From positions 1 through 8,583 of the forward strand of contig SLOR01000401.1 of the NCBI GenBank assembly GCA_007132395.1: a stretch of DNA of 8,583 bases, written 5' to 3'. The notes beneath the pieces are model-generated. The model did no database searches, had not been told where the DNA came from, and worked only from the letters and a program-made list of their open reading frames with translations. Numbering within the stretch: position 1 is the first letter of the stretch; each line of letters begins with the position of its first letter. The stretch comes from Bacteroidales bacterium. GTDB lineage: Bacteria > Bacteroidota > Bacteroidia > Bacteroidales > UBA7960. Shown in pieces: positions 1-7,246 of this stretch. Made by a program: the position numbers and the translations under genes.

Positions 1-3000
1 ATTTCCAGCCCCAGCCCCCTGAGCTCATGTACAAGTACATTGAATGATTCGGGGATTCCGGGAACAGGCATATTATCGCCTTTTACAATAGTTTCATAGG
101 CCTTGGCCCTTCCGATAACATCATCCGACTTCACGGTAAGGATTTCCTGCAGGATGTTTGCAGCACCAAATGCTTCCAGTGCCCATACTTCCATCTCACC
201 AAACCTCTGACCACCAAACTGGGCTTTACCACCCAGGGGCTGCTGTGTAATGAGCGAGTAAGGCCCAATAGAACGGGCGTGCATCTTGTCATCCACCATG
301 TGCCCAAGCTTCAGCATATAGATTACACCTACGGTGGCAGGCTGGTCAAATCGCTGTCCTGTACCTCCGTCGTAGAGATAAACCTTGCCATTATCGGGCA
401 ATCCCGCTTTACGCATCAGCTCATTAATCTGATCTATATTGGCACCGTCAAAAATGGGGGTTGAAAATTTTTCGTCCAACACCTGACCGGCCCATCCCAG
501 TACGGTTTCGTAAATCTGCCCAAGGTTCATCCGTGAGGGTACACCCAGGGGGTTAAGTACGATATCTACCGGAGTACCATCTTCAAGGAACGGCATATCT
601 TCCTGGCGCACGATACGGGCTACAATACCTTTGTTCCCGTGGCGACCTGCCATTTTATCACCCACTTTAAGCTTGCGCTTCTTGGCCATGTAAATCTTGG
701 CCAGTTGCACGATTCCGGTGGGCAGCTCATCACCTACAGTGGCAGTGAACTTTTTACGGTTATAAGAACCCAGGATATCCTTGTATTTGATAGAATAGTT
801 GTGCAACAGTTCCTTAATCAAATCATTCTTTTGCTTATCGGTAGTCCAGTTGTTGGGATTTACGATAGCATAATCAAGGGTCTGGAGTATCTTTTGGGTA
901 AACTTGGTTCCCTTGGCTACCACAACTTCTTTCAGACTGTTGGAAACGCCCTGTGAGGTTTTACCGCTCACCAGAACGATAAGCTTGTCCACAAGCTTTG
1001 CTTTCAGGTCGGCGATTTCACGGTTGAATTCTTCATCAAGCTTTTCGATGATGATTTTTTCTTTCGTCTTGGCCTTTTTATCCTTGAAAACCCTTGAAAA
1101 GAGCTTTTTGTCAATTACCACACCTTTTGTGGATGGTGGTGCTTTAAGGGAAGCATCCTTCACATCACCGGCTTTATCACCGAAGATGGCCCTGAGGAGT
1201 TTTTCTTCAGGAGTGGGATCTGTTTCACCTTTAGGGGTAATCTTACCAATAAGGATGTCTCCTTCATTAACTTCAGCACCAATCCTTATCAAACCATACT
1301 CATCGAGGTCTTTAATGGCTTCGGAGCTCACATTGGGAATATCGCTGGTAAGCTCTTCCACACCCCTCTTGGTATCTCTTACATCGAGAGAGAACTCTTC
1401 AATGTGGATGGAAGTAAAGATATCGTCTCTTACAATTTTTTCAGACACCACGATGGCATCCTCAAAGTTGTATCCTTTCCATGGCATGAAAGCCACCTTC
1501 AGGTTACGTCCGATAGCCAGTTCGCCATCTTTGGTGGCATACCCTTCGCTGAGCAATTGCCCTTTCACAACCCTTTGCCCTCTTGAAACGGTGGGCTTGA
1601 GGTTGATGCATGTACTCTGGTTGGTTTTAGCGAATTTTGTCAGTTTATAGATCCTGATATCATCGTCAAAGCTTACCAGTTTTTCCTCATCAGTGCGTGA
1701 ATAGCGGATAATGATTTCTTTCGCATCTACATACTCAACGATTCCGTCACCTTCAGCATGAAGAAGCACTCTTGAATCTTCAGCAACTTTTGCTTCAAGA
1801 CCTGTACCCACAATGGGGCTTTCAGGGTTAATGAGCGGAACTGCCTGCCTCATCATGTTACTTCCCATAAGGGCACGGTTGGCATCATCGTGCTCGAGGA
1901 ATGGAATCAGCGATGCTGCAATGGAGGCAATCTGGTTGGGTGCCACATCCATAAGTTTAAGCTTTTCGGGCTCAACAATGGGATAGTCGGCCTGGAAACG
2001 AGCTTTTACCATGGGAGCGGCAAAAGAGCCGTCTTTTTTCATTTCTACGTTTGCCTGGCTGATAATGTTCTCCTCTTCCTCCTCGGCTGAAAGATACACA
2101 GGATCCTTGGTGAAATCAACCTTCCCGTTTTGAACGGGGAAATAGGGCGTTTCAATAAACCCTAAGTCGTTTACCTTGGCATAAACACAAAGGGATGAAA
2201 TAAGCCCGATATTGGGTCCTTCAGGAGTTTCAATGGTACACAGCCTTCCGTAGTGGGTAAAGTGAACGTCACGTACTTCAAAACCGGCTCTTTCGCGCGA
2301 AAGACCTCCGGGTCCGAGGGCTGACATACGGCGCTTATGGGTCAACTCAGCCAGCGGATTGGTTTGATCCATAAACTGCGACAGCTGGTTGGTTCCGAAA
2401 AATGAGTTGATAACCGAGGAAAGGGTTTTGGCATTAATCAAATCGGTGGGAGCAAAAACCTCATTGTCGCGAACATTCATTCTTTCGCGGATGGTACGGG
2501 CCATACGTGCCAACCCTACTCCAAACTGAGCATAAAGTTGTTCACCTACGGTACGAACCCTACGGTTACTCAAGTGGTCAATATCATCAACATCTTCCTT
2601 GGCATTCACAAGCTCAATAAGATACTTCACAATGCAGATAATATCTTCCTTGGTAAGTACCCTGGTGTCCATTTCGGTGGTCAGGTTGAGCTTCTTGTTG
2701 ATTCTGTAGCGGCCTACATCACCCAAGTCGTAACGCTTATCGGAGAAGAAGAGTTTTTCAATCATTCCCCGTGCTGTTTCGTCGTCCGGTGGATCGGCAT
2801 TACGCAGCAGGCGATAGATAAACTCAACAGCTTCTTTTTCGGAGTTGGTGGTATCTTTCTGCAGCGTGTTATATATCAGAGCATAATCGTTCAGGTTTAT
2901 ATCTTCCTTGTGCAGGATAATGGTTTTTACTCCTGATTCGATTATGGGTTCAATATGTTCATTTTCAAGTATGGTTTCCCTGTCGATGATAACCTCGGTA

Positions 3001-3800
3001 CGTTCAATAGAAACTACCTCACCAGTATCTTCATCCACAAAGTCTTCTATCCAGGATCTTAATACCCTGGCGGCAAGTTTCCTACCTACATATTTTTTCA
3101 GTCCGGTTTTACTCACCTTTACCTCGTCGGCCAGGTCAAATATTTCAAGGATATCCTTGTCATTTTCGAAACCTATAGCCCTGAGCAATGTGGTAACCGG
3201 AAGTTTTTTCTTCCTGTCGATGTATGCATACATAACATTGTTGATGTCGGTAGCAAACTCAATCCAGGAACCTTTAAAGGGAATAATTCTGGCACTGTAA
3301 AGCTGGGTTCCGTTGGCGTGCACACTGGTTCCAAAGAATACCCCGGGAGATCTGTGAAGCTGCGATACAACAACTCTTTCGGCGCCGTTAATTACAAAAG
3401 TACCTTTGGGTGTCATGTAAGGTATGGTACCCAAATACACATCCTGTATGATGGTTTCAAAATCCTCATGTTCAGGATCTGTACAATAAAGTTTAAGCTT
3501 AGCCTTAAGAGGTACACTGTACGTAAGTCCTCTTTCAATACACTCCTGGATAGAATATTTTGGGGGATCAATAAAATAATCCAGAAATTCCAGAACGAAA
3601 TTGTTCCGGGCGTCAGAAATAGGAAAATTTTCGGCGAAAACCTTGAAAAGGCCTTCATTTTTTCGGTTTTCAGGCGTAGTTTCCAGCTGGAAAAAGTCCT
3701 GAAATGATTTTACTTGAACTTCGAGAAAGTCTGGATAGGGAAAATGCCTGATTACAGAACCGAAGTTAATTCTTTGTTTATTTAAATTTGTTGCGGCCAA
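1..3800 (-). CDS. rpoB: DNA-directed RNA polymerase subunit beta (3' end cut by window edge)
   Basis: This is the beta subunit of RNA polymerase, which with beta' forms the catalytic core that makes all cellular RNA. I read 1,266 codons in one frame, ending in ELRGLGLE at the window edge. The next codon begins AT, and the family usually ends within a few residues of this point, so very little is missing. Landmarks are HRSPGV at about 149-154, the rifampicin-pocket segment QLSQFMDQ from residue 472 with THKRR and SALGPGG following, ETPEGPNI at 524-531, and the active-site segment [12 protein letters not shown] around 1047-1058 with lysines 1049 and 1057. A lysine/glutamate-rich stretch from about residue 905 fits the large beta insert known in Gram-negative lineages. 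The start is a TTG at 3798-3800: no ATG or GTG lies upstream before an in-frame stop at 3864-3866, and translation from TTG gives the family-like N-terminus [12 protein letters not shown]. Spot checks along the gene show no frameshift. rpoC would be expected just beyond the edge. Confidence 0.98.
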   Translation of the reverse strand, partial: MAATNLNKQRINFGSVIRHFPYPDFLEVQVKSFQDFFQLETTPENRKNEGLFKVFAENFPISDARNNFVLEFLDYFIDPPKYSIQECIERGLTYSVPLKAKLKLYCTDPEHEDFETIIQDVYLGTIPYMTPKGTFVINGAERVVVSQLHRSPGVFFGTSVHANGTQLYSARIIPFKGSWIEFATDINNVMYAYIDRKKKLPVTTLLRAIGFENDKDILEIFDLADEVKVSKTGLKKYVGRKLAARVLRSWIEDFVDEDTGEVVSIERTEVIIDRETILENEHIEPIIESGVKTIILHKEDINLNDYALIYNTLQKDTTNSEKEAVEFIYRLLRNADPPDDETARGMIEKLFFSDKRYDLGDVGRYRINKKLNLTTEMDTRVLTKEDIICIVKYLIELVNAKEDVDDIDHLSNRRVRTVGEQLYAQFGVGLARMARTIRERMNVRDNEVFAPTDLINAKTLSSVINSFFGTNQLSQFMDQTNPLAELTHKRRMSALGPGGLSRERAGFEVRDVHFTHYGRLCTIETPEGPNIGLISSLCVYAKVNDLGFIETPYFPVQNGKVDFTKDPVYLSAEEEEENIISQANVEMKKDGSFAAPMVKARFQADYPIVEPEKLKLMDVAPNQIASIAASLIPFLEHDDANRALMGSNMMRQAVPLINPESPIVGTGLEAKVAEDSRVLLHAEGDGIVEYVDAKEIIIRYSRTDEEKLVSFDDDIRIYKLTKFAKTNQSTCINLKPTVSRGQRVVKGQLLSEGYATKDGELAIGRNLKVAFMPWKGYNFEDAIVVSEKIVRDDIFTSIHIEEFSLDVRDTKRGVEELTSDIPNVSSEAIKDLDEYGLIRIGAEVNEGDILIGKITPKGETDPTPEEKLLRAIFGDKAGDVKDASLKAPPSTKGVVIDKKLFSRVFKDKKAKTKEKIIIEKLDEEFNREIADLKAKLVDKLIVLVSGKTSQGVSNSLKEVVVAKGTKFTQKILQTLDYAIVNPNNWTTDKQKNDLIKELLHNYSIKYKDILGSYNRKKFTATVGDELPTGIVQLAKIYMAKKRKLKVGDKMAGRHGNKGIVARIVRQEDMPFLEDGTPVDIVLNPLGVPSRMNLGQIYETVLGWAGQVLDEKFSTPIFDGANIDQINELMRKAGLPDNGKVYLYDGGTGQRFDQPATVGVIYMLKLGHMVDDKMHARSIGPYSLITQQPLGGKAQFGGQRFGEMEVWALEAFGAANILQEILTVKSDDVIGRAKAYETIVKGDNMPVPGIPESFNVLVHELRGLGLE

Positions 3801-3861
3801 GGTATGAAAGTTTGTTGTTAGTAAAAAACAATATTCACCAAAATAACTATATAGCAATAAA

Positions 3862-3905
3862 GATTAGACCTCTACAACAGATTTACATCTGGCAGAAGTC
3901 TAATC
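3862..3905 (-). other. rplL-rpoB intergenic RNA hairpin with GUAA tetraloop
   Basis: In the gap between rplL and rpoB the transcribed strand can fold GATTAGAC (3905-3898) onto GTCTAATC (3869-3862). It continues through a U-G wobble, UCU/AGA, a G-U and a C-G pair, giving 14 consecutive pairs. A two-base UU bulge follows, then a 5-pair stem (CAGAU/AUCUG) capped by GUAA, a GNRA tetraloop. The wobbles and the GNRA loop exist only on the minus strand, which supports an RNA function. No T-run follows, so it is not an ordinary intrinsic terminator. In Escherichia coli the equivalent gap carries a partial attenuator and an RNase III site that adjust rpoBC output relative to ribosomal protein output; a similar role here is inference. 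Confidence 0.75.
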
Positions 3906-3921
3906 CTTAAGGTATGAAAAC

Positions 3922-4299
3922 TTACTTTATTTCAACCTCTGCGCCAGCTTCTTCCAGTTGTTTTTTCAGGGATTCAGCTTCATCTTTGGTGATTTGCTCT
4001 TTAATAGGTTTTGGAGCACCATCTACCAATTCTTTGGCTTCTTTCAGGCCAAGGCTGGTAAGTTCTTTAACTAATTTCACGACTGCCAGTTTGGAAGCAC
4101 CAGCTGATTTGAGGATTACATCAAATTCAGTTTGTTCTTCTTCAGCAGCAGCTTCAGCGCCGGCAGCACCGGCAGCTACAGCAACAGGAGCAGCTGCAGG
4201 CTCGATACCATATTCGTCTTTAAGAATTTGCGCCAATTCATTAACTTCTTTAACAGTTAGGTTTACTAATTGTTCTGCGAAAGCTTTTAAATCTGCCAT
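3922..4299 (-). CDS. rplL: 50S ribosomal protein L7/L12
   Basis: L7/L12 forms the flexible ribosomal stalk: dimers attach to L10 by their N-terminal domain and recruit translational GTPases with the C-terminal domain. The 125-residue product has the expected order. A helical dimerisation region spans about 1-33, an Ala/Gly/Glu-rich hinge about 34-56, and the globular C-terminal domain about 57-125. That domain contains the very conserved run [20 protein letters not shown] (70-89), then [12 protein letters not shown]. Length is normal for the family. The ATG is preceded by ATTCAATAAAA, an A-rich leader without a clear Shine-Dalgarno sequence. It lies 62 bases after rplJ, its assembly partner, and 121 bases before rpoB. 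Confidence 0.98.
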   Translation of the reverse strand: MADLKAFAEQLVNLTVKEVNELAQILKDEYGIEPAAAPVAVAAGAAGAEAAAEEEQTEFDVILKSAGASKLAVVKLVKELTSLGLKEAKELVDGAPKPIKEQITKDEAESLKKQLEEAGAEVEIK

Positions 4300-4361
4300 T
4301 TTTATTGAATTTTAATTGGGTTTCTAATCTTTTGTTTACTTGTAAAATTTACTCTGGGTTG

Positions 4362-4883
4362 TTACCCTTCCTTTTCTGAAAGGGTCTTTAATACACCTGC
4401 AATGGTATTGCCGCCGGATTGCAGCGCTGAAATAACATTTTGTGCAGGTGACTGAAGCAAGCCAATAATGTCACCGATAAGTTCTTCTTTAGATTTGAGG
4501 CTTTCAAGAGCATCTAACTGGCTTTCGCCAATAAAAATAGCTTCCTGAATGTAAGCCCCCTTAAGAATAGGCTTAGGGCTGGTTTTGCGAAATTCTTTTA
4601 TCAGCTTGGCAGGCACATTTCCTGTGTCTGAAACCATAAGGGAAGTAGCACCTTTCAACACGTTGTAAAGGGGCTCAAAGTCCTTGGCTGATTTTTCCAT
4701 TGCTTTACGCAAGAGGGTGTTTTTGACAACCTCCATGGAAACGTTTCTTCTGAAGCACAATCTTCTTAATCTGTTGATGGTTTCAACATCAAGCTCAGAA
4801 GTGTCCGTCAAATAAAAGATTTCGTTATTTTCCAGCTTTTCGGTGAGCGACTCGATAACCTGAAATTTATCGTCTTTTCTCAT
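4362..4883 (-). CDS. rplJ: 50S ribosomal protein L10
   Basis: L10 anchors the L7/L12 dimers to 23S rRNA beside L11 and so forms the base of the GTPase-recruiting stalk; in many bacteria the L10-L12 complex also represses its own mRNA. I start it at the ATG at 4881-4883, giving 173 residues beginning MRKDDKFQVIESLTEKL, which matches the usual Bacteroidota N-terminus. A GTG three codons upstream (4890-4892) is open in frame but would add only three atypical residues. The N-terminal RNA-binding domain contains RLRRLCFRR and VVKNTLLRKAM, typical of the family. The last roughly 40 residues, with LLQSPAQNVISAL and AGVLKTLSEKEG, form the helix that holds L7/L12. It sits 46 bases after rplA, with a GC-rich stem-loop in between. 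Confidence 0.97.
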   Translation of the reverse strand: MRKDDKFQVIESLTEKLENNEIFYLTDTSELDVETINRLRRLCFRRNVSMEVVKNTLLRKAMEKSAKDFEPLYNVLKGATSLMVSDTGNVPAKLIKEFRKTSPKPILKGAYIQEAIFIGESQLDALESLKSKEELIGDIIGLLQSPAQNVISALQSGGNTIAGVLKTLSEKEG

Positions 4884-4897
4884 AAGTATCACCGTCT

Positions 4898-4926
4898 TTC
4901 AGGCGAGCCCGCAAGGGCAAGCCCTG
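4898..4926 (-). promoter_or_regulatory. GC-rich stem-loop in the rplJ leader
   Basis: The 46-base gap between rplA and rplJ is much richer in G and C than the other gaps. On the transcribed strand an inner stem GCCC/GGGC closes a UUGC loop. After a small internal loop, an outer CAGG/CCTG stem closes the structure about 17 bases before the rplJ ATG. The L10-L12 complex is known to bind its own leader in enteric bacteria and Firmicutes, and this position would suit such a site. I cannot show the specific L10 recognition fold, so regulation is inference; the hairpin itself is visible. Confidence 0.4.
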
Positions 4927-4929
4927 TTT

Positions 4930-5625
4930 TTATAATGTTACTGATTTGGGTTCAACTGCTATACCCGGGCTCATGGTACTAGACAAGAAAATGCTTTTCA
5001 CATAAGTTCCTTTGGAAGCAGCAGGTTTCAACCTGATTATAGTTTGGATAAGCTCTTTGGCGTTGTCAATCAGTTTATCTTTCTCGAAAGAAACTTTACC
5101 GATGGAAGCGTGAACAATACCAAATTTATCCACTTTAAAATCAATTTTACCACCTTTAACATCCTGAACCGCTTTACCGATATCCATGGTAACAGTACCG
5201 GCTTTGGGGTTAGGCATCAGGCCACGGGGTCCGAGGATACGCCCCAGTGCACCCACTTTGGGCATTACACTGGGCATGGTAATTACCACATCCACATCGG
5301 TCCAACCGCCTTTGATTTTATCAATGTATTCATCCAAACCAACGTAATCAGCTCCGGCAGCTTTGGCTTCTTCTTCTTTATCGGGTGTGCATAGTACAAG
5401 CACCCTTACTGTTTTACCTGTTCCATGAGGAAGTGTTACAACACCACGTACCATTTGATTGGCTTTGCGTGGGTCAACACCTAATCTGATATCCAGATCT
5501 ACTGAAGCGTCAAATTTTGTATAAGTAATGTTTTTTACAACATCCGCCGCGTCAGACAGGGAATAAACAGCATTCTTATCAAATTTAGCTAAAGCTTCTT
5601 TTTGGTTTTTCGTTAATTTAGCCAT
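4930..5625 (-). CDS. rplA: 50S ribosomal protein L1
   Basis: L1 forms the mobile stalk at the E site that helps move deacylated tRNA out of the ribosome, and in several bacteria it represses its own operon by binding the leader mRNA. The product has 231 residues, normal for the family. It carries the L1 signature around residues 119-146: [18 protein letters not shown], then [11 protein letters not shown]. The two-domain layout is visible. Domain I is built from both ends, including [20 protein letters not shown] (45-63) and the C-terminal [16 protein letters not shown]; domain II occupies roughly 70-155. The ATG follows the A-rich leader CTTAAA with no Shine-Dalgarno. It is 60 bases after rplK, the conserved L11-L1 pair. 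Confidence 0.98.
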   Translation of the reverse strand: MAKLTKNQKEALAKFDKNAVYSLSDAADVVKNITYTKFDASVDLDIRLGVDPRKANQMVRGVVTLPHGTGKTVRVLVLCTPDKEEEAKAAGADYVGLDEYIDKIKGGWTDVDVVITMPSVMPKVGALGRILGPRGLMPNPKAGTVTMDIGKAVQDVKGGKIDFKVDKFGIVHASIGKVSFEKDKLIDNAKELIQTIIRLKPAASKGTYVKSIFLSSTMSPGIAVEPKSVTL

Positions 5626-5657
5626 TTTAAGATTCCGTTAAGCTTTGATTTAAAAAT

Positions 5658-5686
5658 AACCTTAGGCCTATTATAGGGTAAAGGTT
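5658..5686 (-). other. Small stem-loop between rplK and rplA
   Basis: AACCTT and AAGGTT at the two ends of this 29-base stretch form a 6-pair stem. After a 3x3 internal loop, CCTA/TAGG makes a second short stem with a 3-base loop. The structure begins on the last base of the rplK stop codon. It is AT-rich and modest and has no T-run. It could affect mRNA processing or coupling between rplK and rplA, but the sequence alone does not show a role. Confidence 0.35.
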
Positions 5687-6123
5687 TAAAAAGGAGCAGT
5701 TCCTTTGATTTTGATACCCATACTGCGGGCAGTACCTGCTACCATTCGCATGGCAGACTCAACAGTGAAGCAGTTCAAATCAGGCATTTTATCTTCGGCA
5801 ATGTTCCTTACCTGGTCCCACGAAATTGTGGCAACCTTGATACGGTTAGGCTCTGCCGAACCTGATTTAATTTTAGCGGCTTCTCTGAGTTGTATTGCAA
5901 CAGGGGGCGTCTTAATAACAAAAACAAAAGACTTATCCTTGTAAACAGTAATAATAACAGGAATAACTTTCCCTGCTTTATCCTGCGTACGGGCATTGAA
6001 CTGCTTGCAAAACTCCATGATGTTAACACCTTTAGCTCCCAATGCGGGTCCTACGGGTGGCGATGGGTTGGCAGCTCCTCCTTTGATTTGCAGTTTTATA
6101 AGCGCACTAACTTCTTTTGCCAT
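5686..6123 (-). CDS. rplK: 50S ribosomal protein L11
   Basis: L11 binds the GTPase-associated centre of 23S rRNA and works with L10-L7/L12 in factor binding; it is also needed for RelA activation and is the target area of thiostrepton-type antibiotics. The product is 145 residues, normal length. The N-terminal domain opens with the hallmark [15 protein letters not shown] at 15-29, including the proline-rich linker region near residues 20-26 implicated in thiostrepton response. The C-terminal rRNA-binding domain ends with [16 protein letters not shown] (127-142). The ATG is preceded by ATTTAAA, again with no clear Shine-Dalgarno. It is first of the ribosomal protein genes, 55 bases after nusG, the classic nusG-rplK-rplA order. 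Confidence 0.98.
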   Translation of the reverse strand: MAKEVSALIKLQIKGGAANPSPPVGPALGAKGVNIMEFCKQFNARTQDKAGKVIPVIITVYKDKSFVFVIKTPPVAIQLREAAKIKSGSAEPNRIKVATISWDQVRNIAEDKMPDLNCFTVESAMRMVAGTARSMGIKIKGTAPF

Positions 6124-6178
6124 TTTAAATGAATTTTTAATGTAAAAGGGAACGAGACAAAACCAATAACGCAGAAAA

Positions 6179-6721
6179 TTATTCCTTTTCTACTTGCATA
6201 AAGCTCAATTCCAATGGAGTTTTACGTCCGAAAATCTTCACCATTACCTTGAGTTTTTTCTTCTCTTCGTTAATCTCTTCGATAACTCCGGTAAAACTAC
6301 TGAAAGGACCATCGGTTACTTTAACAGTTTCTCCAACAATGTAAGGAATATTCAGCTCCTCGTCTTTCTCGGAAAGTTCATCAACTTTACCAAGAATACG
6401 ATTAACCTCATGTTCTCTCAAAGGTACGGCCTCACCTGCTGAGCCCAGAAATCCTAAAACTCCTGGTACAGATTTGATGATATGCGGTACCTCGCCTGCC
6501 AGAGAAGCCTCTATCAATACGTAACCGGGGAAATAATTGCGCTCAGCGCTGATTTTTTTCCCTTTACGCACCTGATAGACTTTTTCCATGGGAATTAGTA
6601 CTTGCGATACGTATTCTTCTAATCCCAGGCGGCTAATCTCACTCTCGATATACTGCTTGACTTTTTTCTCGCTACCGCTAACCGCCCTGACTACATACCA
6701 CTTTTTAACTTGTTCGCTCAT
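6179..6721 (-). CDS. nusG: Transcription termination/antitermination factor NusG
   Basis: NusG binds RNA polymerase across the DNA cleft, alters pausing, and links it to Rho or to ribosomal protein S10. The 180-residue product has an NGN domain at about 7-110, beginning with [15 protein letters not shown] and containing [12 protein letters not shown] (61-72), the region that contacts the polymerase beta' clamp helices. A short charged linker (about 112-124) follows, then a KOW domain at about 127-180 with [20 protein letters not shown] and a closing LSFMQVEK. Length and domains are complete. It lies 111 bases after secE, and that gap holds a good promoter candidate, so nusG may lead a transcript running through rpoB. 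A role with SecE is not implied: the pair is neighbours by conserved synteny. Confidence 0.97.
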   Translation of the reverse strand: MSEQVKKWYVVRAVSGSEKKVKQYIESEISRLGLEEYVSQVLIPMEKVYQVRKGKKISAERNYFPGYVLIEASLAGEVPHIIKSVPGVLGFLGSAGEAVPLREHEVNRILGKVDELSEKDEELNIPYIVGETVKVTDGPFSSFTGVIEEINEEKKKLKVMVKIFGRKTPLELSFMQVEKE

Positions 6722-6795
6722 ACTAAAGAAAAGTAATTGATTTCCCGTTTAATGCTACTGATTTTAGAAGAATGAATATTAGAATATTCAGCGAG

Positions 6796-6829
6796 CAAAC
6801 TTAAAGAACTCTACTCTGAAAAGGTCAAA
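6796..6829 (-). promoter_or_regulatory. Candidate Bacteroidota-type promoter for nusG-rplKAJL-rpoB
   Basis: Reading the minus strand, TTTG at 6829-6826 is followed, counting from its TTG, by a 22-base spacer and TAAGTTTG at 6803-6796. This fits the primary sigma consensus described for Bacteroides and Flavobacterium: -33 TTTG/TTG, about 17-23 bases, then -7 TAnnTTTG. The -33 part begins 3 bases beyond the secE stop codon. Transcription would start near 6789-6791, leaving a leader of about 70 bases before nusG. The motif match is seen; promoter activity is inferred. Confidence 0.65.
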
Positions 6830-6832
6830 GAC

Positions 6833-7027
6833 CTACAGAAAGAGCCTGTAAAATTGCTTGAGAACGGAGCTGAATGTCATATCCATCAGATAAACCACGA
6901 CTGCGATTATAAGGGAAGCAATGGAAACAACTACTGCGCTACTTTGCAGTTCACTCCAGGTAGGCCAGGAAACTTTATTGATCAATTCATCGTAAGTTTC
7001 ACTGAAATAATTTACTATTTTTTTCAT
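6833..7027 (-). CDS. secE: Protein translocase subunit SecE
   Basis: SecE clamps the two halves of the SecY channel in the inner membrane and is essential for protein export. This is the short single-span form of 64 residues, as usual outside the enterics. A cytoplasmic amphipathic stretch (about 1-25) carries the conserved VSWPTW motif at 19-24. One membrane segment follows at about 31-52, rich in Val, Ile and Ala, then a short tail ending FYRLFL. The ATG is preceded by an A-rich leader, with AGAATTCAGACAG just before it. The stop codon is TAG. It stands between tRNA-Trp (91 bases upstream) and nusG (111 bases downstream), the standard secE-nusG pairing. Confidence 0.96.
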   Translation of the reverse strand: MKKIVNYFSETYDELINKVSWPTWSELQSSAVVVSIASLIIAVVVYLMDMTFSSVLKQFYRLFL

Positions 7028-7065
7028 CTGTCTGAATTCTTTTTTAAATGTTTTCAGATGTTTAA

Positions 7066-7090
7066 GGGTCTTGTTCTCACATCAAGACCC
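7066..7090 (-). other. Stem-loop between tRNA-Trp and secE
   Basis: GGGTCTTG and CAAGACCC form a perfect 8-pair stem around a 9-base loop. On the transcribed strand it follows tRNA-Trp and precedes secE by about 38 bases. The bases after it are TTAAAC, not a T-run, so it does not look like a full terminator. It could protect the 5' end of the secE message after the tRNA is cut out, or act as a weak attenuator; both are inference. Confidence 0.5.
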
Positions 7091-7118
7091 CCTGGCAACC
7101 AAATATTCTAATACATTG

Positions 7119-7191
7119 CACGGGTGGTAGGACTTGAACCCACAACCAACGGTTTTGGAGACCGCTACTCTACCAATTGAGCTACACCCGT
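7119..7191 (-). tRNA. tRNA-Trp (anticodon CCA)
   Basis: The 73-base sequence folds as a complete tRNA. The acceptor stem ACGGGTG pairs perfectly with CACCCGT, with discriminator G at 7119. The D arm is of the TAGCTCAATTGGTAGAG type, and the anticodon stem GCGGT/ACCGT closes loop CTCCAAA, giving anticodon CCA for tryptophan. The T arm contains GGTTCAAGTCC. The 3' CCA is not encoded. It sits between tuf and secE, a common placement in this phylum, and is probably cut from a longer transcript because no separate promoter is evident. Confidence 0.97.
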
Positions 7192-7195
7192 AGAT

Positions 7196-7226
7196 AAAGG
7201 GAGACCTGTTGCCAGGTCATCCCTTT
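7196..7226 (-). terminator. tuf 3' hairpin with GCAA tetraloop (terminator or 3' processing element)
   Basis: Twenty bases after the tuf stop codon, the transcribed strand reads AAAGGGA, a bulged T, GACCTG, GCAA, CAGGTC, TCCCTTT. That is a 13-pair stem with one bulge and a GNRA tetraloop. It is the strongest stem at the tuf 3' end. The following bases, TATCT, give only a weak T-tract together with the TTT of the stem. The mature 5' end of tRNA-Trp lies just four bases further on. It may terminate part of the transcription or protect the tuf mRNA end once RNase P frees the tRNA; the sequence cannot decide between these. Confidence 0.65.
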
Positions 7227-7246
7227 AATATATTGTGCAATTGAAA

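Noticed and set aside
904..1650. A 248-codon open frame on the plus strand opposite rpoB
   Set aside because: It lies wholly antisense to conserved rpoB, its translation is low-complexity Ser/Leu-rich and resembles no family, and it reflects codon bias of the real gene.
3783..3790. TAAATTTG on the plus strand, a match to the -7 promoter consensus pointing into rplL antisense
   Set aside because: No TTG lies 17-23 bases upstream, and an 8-base degenerate motif is expected by chance in AT-rich sequence.
3839..3846. Possible -7 element TTATTTTG ahead of rpoB on the minus strand
   Set aside because: It differs from TAnnTTTG at a fixed base and the nearest upstream TTG is 28 bases away, outside the normal range.
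4356..4367. Short GGGT/ACCC hairpin overlapping the rplJ stop codon
   Set aside because: Four pairs with a four-base loop are too weak to separate from chance.
4884..4892. GTG start for rplJ three codons upstream of the chosen ATG
   Set aside because: The family N-terminus begins at MRK; the extra residues are unlike known L10 and the upstream stretch fits a leader.
6124..6178. L1-type autoregulatory site in the rplK leader
   Set aside because: In E. coli L1 binds the rplK leader, but I could not find a helix resembling the L1 rRNA site in these 55 bases.
6822..6834. AGGTC/GACCT inverted repeat at the secE stop codon
   Set aside because: Five pairs with a three-base loop; it overlaps the promoter -33 region and may be coincidental.
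7100..7107. Possible -7 element AATATTTG ahead of secE
   Set aside because: It has a mismatch in the first consensus base and no convincing -33 partner, so secE is more simply read through from tuf and tRNA-Trp.
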